Shown: piece after piece, positions 35,349 through 43,356 of the stretch
How the letters are laid out: each line of letters starts with the position of its first letter
Position numbering within the stretch: the stretch's first letter is position 1
NCBI RefSeq assembly: GCF_021991925.1
Contig: NZ_RXZI01000001.1
Span: forward strand, 1-64,000
Source of the DNA: Sutcliffiella horikoshii
GTDB lineage: Bacteria; Bacillota; Bacilli; Bacillales; Bacillaceae_I
Length of the DNA: 64,000 nucleotides
Direction of reading: 5' to 3'
Made by a program: the position numbers and the translations under genes
The notes under the pieces: model-generated
Database searches by the model: none
Seen by the model: the letters and a program-made list of their open reading frames with translations, nothing else
What the model was told of the DNA's origin: nothing

Positions 35349-36815
35349 TTAGCCTCGGTCACTGATCATTCTCCCTACATTCAACCCTGATAAGGTGACC
35401 ATAGGGGATCCACCACCTGGGTGGGTGGATCCGCCTACAAAATAGAGGTTTTCGATATCGGCCGATTTGTTTCTTGGCCGAAAGAAGGCATCCATTTTTC
35501 GGTTGGAAGCTACCCCATATAGTGCACCTTTAAAGGCACCGAACATGGATTGAATATCCCTTGGTGAGATGACCTTATCTGCCAAAATATGTTCTTTCAG
35601 AGATAGTCCTTTAGTCGCTAAGGATTCGTAAATCATCTCTTTATACGTTTCGGGTGCCTTGGAAGATTCCCCTAAGGTTGCCGGCGCGTTTACCAAAATG
35701 AATAGATTGTCCCCATTGGGACTCTTTTCCTTTTCAGTAAAAGAAGAGTTACTGAGATAGATGGTGGGTTCTTTTGCATATTGCTTTTCATCAAACAAAC
35801 TCTTAAATTCCTGTTGATAGTTTTTAGAAAAATAAACAGTATGATGTAGCAGTTCGGGATGACGCTTGTTCATTTCTGCAAGAACCACATACGCAGAGAT
35901 TGATGGTTCATACCCGGAGGCTTTTTTATCCGTAAAGTGAGGCCTGTCCATTTCTTTTACAAGCTCAGGGTATGCTACCAGCAAGTCAGCATTCATGACT
36001 ATGGTATCTGCCAAATAACGGTCCCCGTCTTCTGTTGAAACGGATACAGCCTTCTTGTTTTTTACTTCTATACTCGTAACCTTACAGTTTGTTTTTATTG
36101 TCACCCCTATTTTTTTTGCAACCTCTTCAAAGCCTTGTGCTATCTTAGTGTTTCCGCCTTTTGTGTAGTAAACGCCCTCCACAAGTTCCAGATAAGCGAT
36201 TAAGCCGAAAGTCGCTGGAGAAACGTAGGGAGAAGATCCGATATAGGTTGCATAGCGGTCCAATGCTTGAATAACGAAGGGATTGGTGAAATATTTGCGG
36301 TGTAAGCCATGTAATGATTGCATAGGACGAACTTTGCTAAAGGAAAAGCCTAACTTTGGTGATAGATAATCAGCAGTGGACGTGAAGGTCCGGCGAAAAA
36401 ATTGGGCCTCTCCCAGCATGTATAATCTTGTCACCTCTTTTAAAAAAGCGTCGTAATTCTGTGCACCTACTGGGTCTAAAACTGTAAGTTGTTCCTTCAT
36501 CCTTTCTTTAACGGAACTAAAGTCCAAAAATGTCCCATCAGAAAAATAATTCCTTGTATGGCTATGAAGTTTCACGAATCTAAAATAATCATCAGGATCT
36601 TCGCCTGCTTGTGATATAACCTCCTTAAATACACCGGGCATGGTGATGGTATTTGGTCCAAAATCGAAAGATGCCTGTCCTAACTGAACAGGCATCAGTT
36701 TACCGCCTAAATGACTATTTTTTTCAAGTAAGGTTACGTCAAAACCGTTAGAAGCAAGCGTAATGGCAGCTGAAAGCCCACCAAGGCCACCTCCGATCAC
36801 AATCACTTTTTTCAT
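35349..36815 (-). CDS. Phytoene desaturase-family carotenoid oxidase/desaturase, third copy
   Basis: A 488-aa FAD enzyme of the CrtI/CrtN/CrtP family. It begins MKKVIVIGGGLGGLSAAITLA, with GGGLGG, then EKNSHLGGKLMP, FGPNTITMPG near 55, and C-terminal FVGGSTHPGGGSPMVTLSG near 460-478. CrtP-type members oxidise a terminal methyl group of diaponeurosporene to a carboxylate. Its operon with a glycosyltransferase and acyltransferase resembles the CrtP-CrtQ-CrtO side of staphyloxanthin synthesis, so a late oxidase is a reasonable guess. It overlaps the glycosyltransferase by four bases. Confidence 0.88.
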   Translation of the reverse strand: MKKVIVIGGGLGGLSAAITLASNGFDVTLLEKNSHLGGKLMPVQLGQASFDFGPNTITMPGVFKEVISQAGEDPDDYFRFVKLHSHTRNYFSDGTFLDFSSVKERMKEQLTVLDPVGAQNYDAFLKEVTRLYMLGEAQFFRRTFTSTADYLSPKLGFSFSKVRPMQSLHGLHRKYFTNPFVIQALDRYATYIGSSPYVSPATFGLIAYLELVEGVYYTKGGNTKIAQGFEEVAKKIGVTIKTNCKVTSIEVKNKKAVSVSTEDGDRYLADTIVMNADLLVAYPELVKEMDRPHFTDKKASGYEPSISAYVVLAEMNKRHPELLHHTVYFSKNYQQEFKSLFDEKQYAKEPTIYLSNSSFTEKEKSPNGDNLFILVNAPATLGESSKAPETYKEMIYESLATKGLSLKEHILADKVISPRDIQSMFGAFKGALYGVASNRKMDAFFRPRNKSADIENLYFVGGSTHPGGGSPMVTLSGLNVGRMISDRG

Positions 36816-37921
36816 TTATAGGCACGCCCCTTCCAAATATAATGTTGATTTTTTAAAGACTTCCACATGGAAGCGTGCATGATGACAAGGAAGGCAAGAG
36901 CGCTTAGGGGCATAAACAAAAACAGATAAGAAACCTGCCCCGTCTGCAAGTCAATATAAAGCTTGTGCGCCCAAACGAGTAAAAGGGGTACGATAAACCA
37001 TATTCCGTAAAACGGCGCCATGAAGACCAAAAAGAAAGGCAATACATACAACAAACTGTAATAGATGGTTAAAAGTGCGACCATGATAGGGGATTTTCCT
37101 ATTCCGATGTAGATGTTTTTCAAAAAACCATTCCAAACCTCAGAATTGGTTTCATACATGTGACAAGTAACATAGGGGGTCGCGTTAATCAATTTTACTT
37201 TAAAACAGTGCTCCTTCATGACTCTTGCTAGATGAACATCCTCGACGATACTGGATTTTACGGAAAAGTGTCCCTCGATAAAATCATAGGCGCTCCTTTC
37301 AAAAAACATGAATGCACCATGTGCGGCGCTCGCGGGCTTGAAGGAACTGTAATTAGCCAAGGCTAATGGGAGGTGAAGCCAGATGACAAAATGCTGCATC
37401 GGGACTAACAGTCTGCTTAACCACGTTGTTACCGGAAAATGGGGGAAACCAGTAACAAGACCAACCTTTTCATCCTTAAAAAAAGGTAGCATATGTTCAA
37501 TGGTGTTCTGGTTTAAACGGGCATCCGCATCAAGGAAAAGCAAAAAGTCTCCGTTTGCAGCATGGGATAGTTGATAGCAGGCGTGAACTTTCCCCGCCCA
37601 CCCTTTTTTCAGAGGGGCACCCTGGATAAGGGAGAAACGGCTATCTTTTCTTGTTAATTCTAGCGCCTTGGAGTAAGTTTCATCAGAAGAATGATCATCC
37701 AATAAAACGATCTCTAGGTTAGGAAATGAAAGCTGTTTTAAGTTTTCAATAAGAGGCTCGACATTGCGCTCTTCATCGCGCATGGGAATTAGAATGGAAA
37801 CAAGGGGAGGGGACGAAAGTCTTGATGGCTTTTGGTAGTTTGGGAAGAATAGGCCGTTAATGACAATCCAAAGGAAGGAAACGGATAGGATAGCAGAAAG
37901 CATGTAGATGAATGATTCCAT
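36812..37921 (-). CDS. Family 2 glycosyltransferase, carotenoid-modifying (CrtQ-like)
   Basis: A 369-aa membrane-linked GT2 enzyme. An N-terminal helix (about 4-24) is followed by a GT-A domain: VSILIPMRDEERNVEPL near 42-58, VLLDDHSSDET near 72, KKGWAGKVHACYQL near 105-118 and FLDADARL near 130 (the metal-binding DxD). EDVHLARVMK near 228 supplies the catalytic acidic residue. Three to four hydrophobic helices close the protein (about 275-350). S. aureus CrtQ, which glucosylates diaponeurosporenoate, has this layout. In this operon it probably adds sugar to the oxidised or hydrated C30 chain. Confidence 0.86.
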   Translation of the reverse strand: MESFIYMLSAILSVSFLWIVINGLFFPNYQKPSRLSSPPLVSILIPMRDEERNVEPLIENLKQLSFPNLEIVLLDDHSSDETYSKALELTRKDSRFSLIQGAPLKKGWAGKVHACYQLSHAANGDFLLFLDADARLNQNTIEHMLPFFKDEKVGLVTGFPHFPVTTWLSRLLVPMQHFVIWLHLPLALANYSSFKPASAAHGAFMFFERSAYDFIEGHFSVKSSIVEDVHLARVMKEHCFKVKLINATPYVTCHMYETNSEVWNGFLKNIYIGIGKSPIMVALLTIYYSLLYVLPFFLVFMAPFYGIWFIVPLLLVWAHKLYIDLQTGQVSYLFLFMPLSALAFLVIMHASMWKSLKNQHYIWKGRAYK

Positions 37922-37945
37922 AACGGTTTCCTCCTTTGTCTATGA

Positions 37946-38611
37946 TTATAATAAAGATCTGTAACTAGCAGTATTCTGGTCAATTACGTTTTGCTTTACC
38001 TTATCAAGAAGATTGGTGTAATGGTCTTCTAGGTACTGATTCTTCTCTTTGGTTGAAGATCCTTCGAGCTGTGAATAAAAAATAGGCTCATCAAGCTTAA
38101 TGAATACTTCAGGTTTCCTCTCACCTGTGAACGTATAATACAGGCAAACGGGAACTATAGGAATATCGGTGTTCTTCACGATATGAACGGCTCCCGGCAG
38201 GAATGCAAGCGGTCGGATTTCAAGGTGGCGTTCATCACCCTGAGGAAATAGCCATAAGGTGTTACCGTTTTTCAACCTATCCTTTGCATAGTTCATGGAG
38301 CGGACAATATCCTTTGGATTATCCCTATTCACCGAAAATCCTCCTATTTTACGGAAAAAAGGGAATTCCTTGATGCCTTTCTCATGCATCATGACATAGC
38401 TCTCCTGTTTGATCACAAGCTGATTCAAATGAAAAACAACCAACGCATCCCACCATGTACTATGGTTTACTATGTACAGGACAGGGGAGGTTGGGATGGA
38501 AACGTTTGGTTCCGCTGCAATCTTTATCCCCCTAAAATGAAATCGAAGGAAGCGCTTGTTGAATTGATGAAAAAAGAAGTCAAACCGTTTGCTTTTTTTT
38601 GCTGGAATCAT
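37946..38611 (-). CDS. 1-acylglycerol-3-phosphate acyltransferase-like (PlsC fold) enzyme
   Basis: A 221-aa acyltransferase with NHSTWWD near residue 50-56 (the catalytic H-x4-D box), GGFSVNRDN near 92-100 and WLFPQGDERH near 120-129 (the E/Q-G block). The family normally acylates lysophosphatidate. Inside a carotenoid operon it is more likely to put a fatty acid on the sugar of the glycosylated carotenoid, the task done by the unrelated membrane protein CrtO in S. aureus. It follows the CruF-type gene with a 32-base overlap and precedes the glycosyltransferase by 24 bp. Confidence 0.83.
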   Translation of the reverse strand: MIPAKKSKRFDFFFHQFNKRFLRFHFRGIKIAAEPNVSIPTSPVLYIVNHSTWWDALVVFHLNQLVIKQESYVMMHEKGIKEFPFFRKIGGFSVNRDNPKDIVRSMNYAKDRLKNGNTLWLFPQGDERHLEIRPLAFLPGAVHIVKNTDIPIVPVCLYYTFTGERKPEVFIKLDEPIFYSQLEGSSTKEKNQYLEDHYTNLLDKVKQNVIDQNTASYRSLL

Positions 38612-39380
38612 GCGAGAGCTCCTTTGTATGGAGAGTAGCCCAGTATAATAAAAGGGTAGGGATGATTGTCACGACCAAAGCCATATAAAGCTGGGCTGTT
38701 ACAGCTATCATACAAAACATGGCAATCATCAGGCCGTATAATAGATACATATTCTTTTCCCAATAGACATTTTCCTTTGAAGTAACCTCTTTTGAAAAAT
38801 ATAAAATGAACAAGTGAAATAATAATGACAATCCAAACCAACTGTAAAAGTTAAACATGGGAATGTCATAATAGATGCTGGAGCCTTCCCATATCCAATA
38901 CTCTTTTGCAAGAAAAGCAACGGGGTCGATGATTAAGTCCAACACAACCGTCGCAAACGCTGCTAGTATTGCTTTAGCAAGAAGGGGAGCATGAGGGATG
39001 ACTCTTAGCGCCATCACATGAGACGTCGAAATGACTAATACCCAAGCAAAACCAATCGTGATGGGTACATCAAAAAACTTTGGTCCAAAATAGGAATTAT
39101 AATAATAATCACCAAAAAGGAACCCATACTTCACTCCGAAATGTTCCGCAGCCATGGAAACGGTGAAGACAGCGATTGTAAAAACAGCACCGATGCCACG
39201 ATAGTTCTTTATAAAATAGATCGCCCCAAGTGTTCCTGCGGTTACAAGGAATACGACATTTGCCCATTCCAACCATGGAGGTAAAAGATCAAAGGTCAAC
39301 AGGATGACACCGCATATATACCATATGATGAAAAATCTAAAAATCATTTTCTCCCATGTACCAGTAGTCAATTTAATCAC
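38580..39380 (-). CDS. cruF: CruF-type carotenoid hydratase family protein (DUF422)
   Basis: A 266-aa membrane protein with about eight helices. It has the DUF422 features SMAAEHFGVKYGFLFGDYYYN near 75-95, VPITIGFAWVLVI near 105, LDLIIDPVAF near 145 and the YDIPMFNFYSWFG stretch near 170. CruF enzymes add water across the terminal 1,2 double bond of acyclic carotenoids, giving a hydroxyl group for glycosylation. First gene of the reverse crt operon, RBS AGGAGG. Its presence points to a 1-hydroxylated, 1-glycosylated C30 carotenoid rather than staphyloxanthin. Confidence 0.85.
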   Translation of the reverse strand: MIKLTTGTWEKMIFRFFIIWYICGVILLTFDLLPPWLEWANVVFLVTAGTLGAIYFIKNYRGIGAVFTIAVFTVSMAAEHFGVKYGFLFGDYYYNSYFGPKFFDVPITIGFAWVLVISTSHVMALRVIPHAPLLAKAILAAFATVVLDLIIDPVAFLAKEYWIWEGSSIYYDIPMFNFYSWFGLSLLFHLFILYFSKEVTSKENVYWEKNMYLLYGLMIAMFCMIAVTAQLYMALVVTIIPTLLLYWATLHTKELSHDSSKKKQTV

Positions 39381-39438
39381 CTCTAGGAGGAATTATACCA
39401 TTATAGTTAAATGATTGTATAGGTTTTGTATATGTAAG

Positions 39439-39476
39439 AAAGCGATCCGATGGGCTCTGCCATGGATCGCTTTTAT
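39439..39476. terminator. Hairpin terminator upstream of the reverse crt operon
   Basis: AAAGCGATCC / GGATCGCTTT with a 15-nt loop and T tract on either strand. Minus-strand transcription of amt must pass it before the crt operon. Confidence 0.65.
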
Positions 39477-39504
39477 AGTTGCTTGTTCAACTCCTTATAG
39501 ATTT

Positions 39505-39616
39505 ACGTTCCAGGAGTTCGTTTTCCGCGGGGCGGTGTTTGAGCCTCCTCACAACGCTTCAGGGGTCTCAATCTACCGCTACCTCTCGCAGGAGTCTCAC
39601 ACCTTGCACTCCAATC
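39505..39616. repeat. Decayed copy of the dispersed repeat
   Basis: Recognisable blocks are TTCCGCGGGGCGGTGTTTGAGCC, CCTCACAACGCTTCAGGGGTC and GCAGGAGTCTCACACC, but both termini of the complete copies are lost. The rest of 39381-39682 holds the crt RBS, the hairpin above and no gene. Confidence 0.65.
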
Positions 39617-39682
39617 CAAAGGGAAACCATCAATCCAATTTCTATTTATAACTATGATGGTCGACGGTTGACATTCTTAAAC

Positions 39683-41056
39683 TTAATTGGCTTTGACTTT
39701 TTTTGCTGGGCTTCCTAGGTTGTTTAGTCGGTGGACAAGTCCTGTACCGAATTCAGGGGCTGAGCTATTATCAGAGAATACGGATTCCCTTAATTCATAA
39801 GCTGCAGAACCATGCTCTGCGAAATCGAGGCCTGAAATTTCTTCTTCCTTTGTCACACGGATGGTGGTGAATCTTGTAACGATGAAGAGGAAGAGGCTAA
39901 CAGATCCGATCGTCCAGCCAGTAACTGCAAGCACGCCAATCGCCTGCACACCTAATTGAGTGATACCGCCGCCATAAAACAATCCAGAAGAGGTGGAAAA
40001 TAGACCGACAGCAAGTGTTCCCCAAATTCCGCAAACACCATGAACAGCTATAGCGCCGACAGGGTCGTCAAGCTTCACTTTACGATCAATGAATGTAACG
40101 GCCTCTACAAGAAGAACTCCTGCAACCAGACCGATAATAATTGCGCCGATCGGAGATACATCTCCAGTACCAGCAGTGATTCCCACCAAGCCAGCCAGAG
40201 CGCCATTGAGCGTTAATGATGCATCTATGCGTTTGTAACGATGATTTGTATAAAAAGCGGATGCCAACACTCCTGCGGAAGCAGATAACAAAGTAGTGGT
40301 GATGACATGTGGAATGAGAGATGGATCTGCCGCCAATGTGCTACCACCATTAAATCCGAACCAACCGAACCATAAGATAAATACGCCAAGGGCGCCTAGT
40401 GGAATGTTATGACCGGAAATGACGTTTACTTTTTCGTTTGTATATTTTCCAAGACGGGCACCAAGGAATTTAACGGCAACAATGGCTCCGAGTGCCCCGG
40501 TAAGATGGACTACGGTAGATCCTGCGAAATCAGTGAAACCAAGCTCTGCTAACCAGCCGCCTCCCCAGACCCAATGGCCGACAATTGGATAGATGACAGC
40601 AGTCATGGCAACCGTCAATAAAATATAGCTAGAAAGTTTCATGCGTTCAGCGACTGCACCGGAAATAATCGTTGCACATGTTGCTGCAAACATTGCCTGG
40701 AATACGAAGAAACCAATTTGATCTTCGTGACCTGTTAAGAAAAATCCGTCCAATCCGGTAAAACCAGCAACGGAGCTTCCGAACATGAGCGCGTAGCCTA
40801 AAGCCAAGTATAGAATTGCCGCAATGGAGATCGTCAGGAAATTTTTCATTAAGATATTCAGAGCGTTTTTAGATCTTGTGAATCCTGACTCCACCATGGC
40901 GAAGCCTGCATGCATGAAAAATACTAATAGTGCTGCAACCATAATCCAAACCATATCAAGGGAAACACTTAAGCCTTCGACTGTCGGTGCTTGGGCATGT
41001 GCGGTAGAACTTACGAGTAATCCGCCAGTAACAAGTAATCCGATTTTTTTCTTCAA
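39683..41056 (-). CDS. amt: Ammonium transporter Amt family
   Basis: Trimeric NH4+/NH3 channel in the cytoplasmic membrane, about 457 aa. A cleavable signal-like N-terminus (GLLVTGGLLVSSTAHAQA) is followed by eleven helices. MHAGFAMVESGFTRSKNALNIL near 48-70 and WVWGGGWLAELGFTDFAGS near 163-182 are Amt signatures; FAGSTVVHLTGA holds the first pore His and IAVHGVCGIWGTLAVG near 340 the second. TTG 41056 is preferred over ATG 41065, because AAAGG directly abuts the latter. It lies downstream of glnK in the same orientation, the reverse of the order in B. subtilis nrgAB, with a repeat inserted between them. Confidence 0.93.
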   Translation of the reverse strand: MKKKIGLLVTGGLLVSSTAHAQAPTVEGLSVSLDMVWIMVAALLVFFMHAGFAMVESGFTRSKNALNILMKNFLTISIAAILYLALGYALMFGSSVAGFTGLDGFFLTGHEDQIGFFVFQAMFAATCATIISGAVAERMKLSSYILLTVAMTAVIYPIVGHWVWGGGWLAELGFTDFAGSTVVHLTGALGAIVAVKFLGARLGKYTNEKVNVISGHNIPLGALGVFILWFGWFGFNGGSTLAADPSLIPHVITTTLLSASAGVLASAFYTNHRYKRIDASLTLNGALAGLVGITAGTGDVSPIGAIIIGLVAGVLLVEAVTFIDRKVKLDDPVGAIAVHGVCGIWGTLAVGLFSTSSGLFYGGGITQLGVQAIGVLAVTGWTIGSVSLFLFIVTRFTTIRVTKEEEISGLDFAEHGSAAYELRESVFSDNSSAPEFGTGLVHRLNNLGSPAKKVKAN

Positions 41057-41084
41057 TTTTATCATCCTTTCTTTTTTTTGGGTT

Positions 41085-41269
41085 AGCTCTGTTAAACACC
41101 GCTGTTGATTTCCGCACTAGGCTTCGCTTTCCTAGGGGCGTTTAGGGAGCCTCCTCGGCTTGCGCCTGCGGGGTCTCCCCTAAACGCTATCTCCCTTAGG
41201 AGTCTTCGCCTATTGCTCCAATCAACAGCTAGGTTACTGCAAAAATCAACAGTATCCTTTAACAGAGCC
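41085..41269. repeat. Complete 185-bp MITE-like repeat between glnK and amt
   Basis: Ends are AGCTCTGTTAAA and TTTAACAGAGCC, inverted copies. Next to them are GCTGTTGATTTCCGC and CAACAGTA-type inner inverted repeats, and the GC-rich core folds on itself. GGGTTA flanks both sides (41080-41085 and 41273-41278), a possible target duplication, though the right copy is part of the glnK stop region. Confidence 0.85.
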
Positions 41270-41275
41270 TATGGG

Positions 41276-41617
41276 TTAAATAATAGCGAGCTTTCCGTTT
41301 TCGCCGGTTCGAATCCGGATGGCATCTTCAATTGGGTAGATGAAAATCTTTCCGTCACCAACTGTGTTGCTTGAACATGTTTCTTGAATGATCTGTACAA
41401 TTTCATCCACAAACTCGGCTTCCACTACCATTTCCACCTTTACTTTCGGAAGCAATTTAATTTCAAAGGTGTTACCTCTGAAAAGTCCTTGTTGTCCTTT
41501 TTGTTGTCCGCACCCTGCAACTTCCGATACCGTCAGACCATTGATCCCGACTTCCTCGAGCTTTTCACGAAGAGCACGGAATGTTTCCGGTCTGATGATG
41601 GCTTCCACTTTTTTCAT
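41276..41617 (-). CDS. glnK: PII nitrogen regulatory protein GlnK/NrgB
   Basis: A 113-aa PII signal protein that binds ATP, ADP and 2-oxoglutarate and controls Amt. It begins MKKVEAIIRPETFRALREKL; the T-loop region runs from about 37 to 55 (QQKGQQGLFRGNTFEIKLLPK), without the Tyr51 that is uridylylated in enteric GlnB. The C-terminal B/C loops are VGDGKIFIYPIEDAIRIRTGE near 86-107. It is first in the glnK-amt unit. Two TnrA-type boxes lie upstream. RBS AAAGGAGAG. Confidence 0.93.
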   Translation of the reverse strand: MKKVEAIIRPETFRALREKLEEVGINGLTVSEVAGCGQQKGQQGLFRGNTFEIKLLPKVKVEMVVEAEFVDEIVQIIQETCSSNTVGDGKIFIYPIEDAIRIRTGENGKLAII

Positions 41618-41639
41618 CGATATCTCTCCTTTAATATGG

Positions 41640-41656
41640 TGTTATATTTCCTAACA
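41640..41656. promoter_or_regulatory. TnrA/GlnR-type box, glnK-proximal
   Basis: TGTTATATTTCCTAACA fits TGTNAN7TNACA exactly and the longer TnrA consensus at 16 of 17 positions. It lies 23 bp upstream of the glnK start codon, probably downstream of the transcription start, so a repressor role (GlnR or TnrA) is plausible. Confidence 0.65.
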
Positions 41657-41708
41657 TCAGTAGTTATGTTTTATATCATATTCTATAAATATGTAGCATG
41701 CAATAGTA

Positions 41709-41761
41709 ATTATCAAAAAAATCAGTCGAAAGCGCTTACTAGTTTGTAAGGAAATCTTACA
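41709..41761 (-). promoter_or_regulatory. TnrA-type box and -10 of the glnK promoter
   Basis: TGTAAGGAAATCTTACA at 41745-41761 fits TGTNAN7TNACA. About 40 bp downstream on the minus strand is GATAAT (41709-41714), which would place the start near 41702, about 50 bp from the centre of the box, the distance at which TnrA activates nrgAB. A cre-like CGAAAGCGCTTACT (41727-41740) lies between. Confidence 0.6.
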
Positions 41762-41850
41762 TTGTTTAAAAAACGAAAAACTGTTTTCGTAAACTTGTTG
41801 ATTTTCGTATAAATAGACAGGTAATTAAAAAGCCAATCTAAATGTAAAAC

Positions 41851-41882
41851 AAAATAGAACCCTCCGATTGGAGGGTTCTATT
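41851..41882 (-). terminator. Terminator after the MATE gene
   Basis: TAGAACCCTCC / GGAGGGTTCTA with a 4-nt loop, T-rich tail on the minus strand (TTTTGTTTT). It abuts the MATE stop codon. Confidence 0.85.
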
Positions 41883-43236
41883 AGGATGCTTCTTGTTTTT
41901 GAATAAATGATTTACTGACCCAAGTACGGGATCTCCAGCGGTAAAGCATGATGATTCCGCGCAGCCATTCATCCAATATCATGGCGATCCATACGCCGAT
42001 TAGCCCGAAGCCGAAATGGATGCCTAGAATATAGGAGACAGTCACACTCACACCCCACATCGAGCATATGCCGATGTAAACGGGGAATTTAACATCTCCT
42101 GCAGCACGCAAGGCATTGATAACTACCAGGTTGAATGAACGCCCTGGTTCCAAGATGACTGTAAACAAAATCAAGGTGCCACCGAGTGCGATAATGTCAG
42201 GGTTCGAAGTAAAGAAGCCCAATAAGGTATCAGAGAAAATCGCGATAGGTATTGCAGTGGCGATAGAAATCACTATCGCAAGTCGCAGACTTTTAAGGCA
42301 ACGTTTATAAGCATCTTCTACTTGGCGGGCTCCTATTTGATGACCAATCATTATCTGAGTTCCTTGACTGATGGCAAGGCTGAAAAGGAAAATGAACATC
42401 ATAAGACTTTGGGTATACACTTTCGTAGTGAGCGCTTCTGTACCCATCATAACGATGAAGTAAGTAATGACAATCTGGGAGGTGTTATAAGATAAATGTT
42501 CACCAGCTGATGGAATGCCAATTTTCAATAGATTTTTCAGATGGTCAATTGGTAGTTTAAATAATCTACTGAAAGGAAGGGGCTCTTCTATTCTTTTGAA
42601 CAGAAGGATTGTAATGACAATCAATCCTAATGTACGGCTCACGACCGTGGAAATGGCCACGCCATCCACACCAAGTACCGGAATGCCGAATGGACCGAAG
42701 ATGAATAAATAGTTTCCAATTACATTGATGATATTCATTCCGATGGTGACGTACATGGCATCTCTAGTGAACCCGTAACTCCTGATGGTGGCACCAATGG
42801 TAATGACCAGCGCCTGGATGAATGAGAATACTCCCACTAGTTTCAAATAGGAATCTGCCTCAGACAGGAGTTCAGGAGGAAGGTCCATCATTAAAAGAAG
42901 TTTGGAGCTGAACAGAAATACGACGATACTGATGGCGAGACTGAATAGAAGATTCGCTCCAATCGAGACGACGGTCACTTCTGCAGCGAGCCCTCGATTT
43001 TTAGCTCCAAGGTATTGGGCCACAAGAATGGTGGTACCCGTTGCGATGAAGCCGAACATAACAATCAGCATGAATAGAATTTGATTTGCGACACCAACTG
43101 CTGCCACCGAGTCATCGGAGTACTGACTCAGCATCAGAATATCTGCATTCCCCATCAGCATGTGCAAAAGTACTTCTATAAAAATTGGCCAAGTTAAGGC
43201 GAAAAGTGTCAATTTTTTTGTATTTGTTTCTTTCAT
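41881..43236 (-). CDS. yisQ: MATE-family efflux transporter (YisQ-like)
   Basis: A 451-aa, 12-helix multidrug and toxin extrusion antiporter in two homologous halves. It starts MKETNTKKLTLFALTWPIFIE; WPIFIEVLLHMLMGNADILMLS near 15-35 and GVANQILFMLI near 53 are typical of the first half, and SQGTQIMIGHQIGARQVEDAYK near 290-312 of the second. ATG 43236 has AAGGAG eight bases upstream, so the first ATG at 43266 is not used. B. subtilis yisQ, also MATE, is next to an AraC-type gene yisR, exactly as here. Substrate unknown. Confidence 0.9.
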   Translation of the reverse strand: MKETNTKKLTLFALTWPIFIEVLLHMLMGNADILMLSQYSDDSVAAVGVANQILFMLIVMFGFIATGTTILVAQYLGAKNRGLAAEVTVVSIGANLLFSLAISIVVFLFSSKLLLMMDLPPELLSEADSYLKLVGVFSFIQALVITIGATIRSYGFTRDAMYVTIGMNIINVIGNYLFIFGPFGIPVLGVDGVAISTVVSRTLGLIVITILLFKRIEEPLPFSRLFKLPIDHLKNLLKIGIPSAGEHLSYNTSQIVITYFIVMMGTEALTTKVYTQSLMMFIFLFSLAISQGTQIMIGHQIGARQVEDAYKRCLKSLRLAIVISIATAIPIAIFSDTLLGFFTSNPDIIALGGTLILFTVILEPGRSFNLVVINALRAAGDVKFPVYIGICSMWGVSVTVSYILGIHFGFGLIGVWIAMILDEWLRGIIMLYRWRSRTWVSKSFIQKQEAS

Positions 43237-43356
43237 TTTGGCTACTCCTTTTGATGAATCCGACATAAAACCATTTCCCAGTTTAAACGCATTTTATTAT
43301 AATGGAAAGAGAGGATTTCGATACTTATTGGATTATTCCGACTTGAGGTGTAAAGA

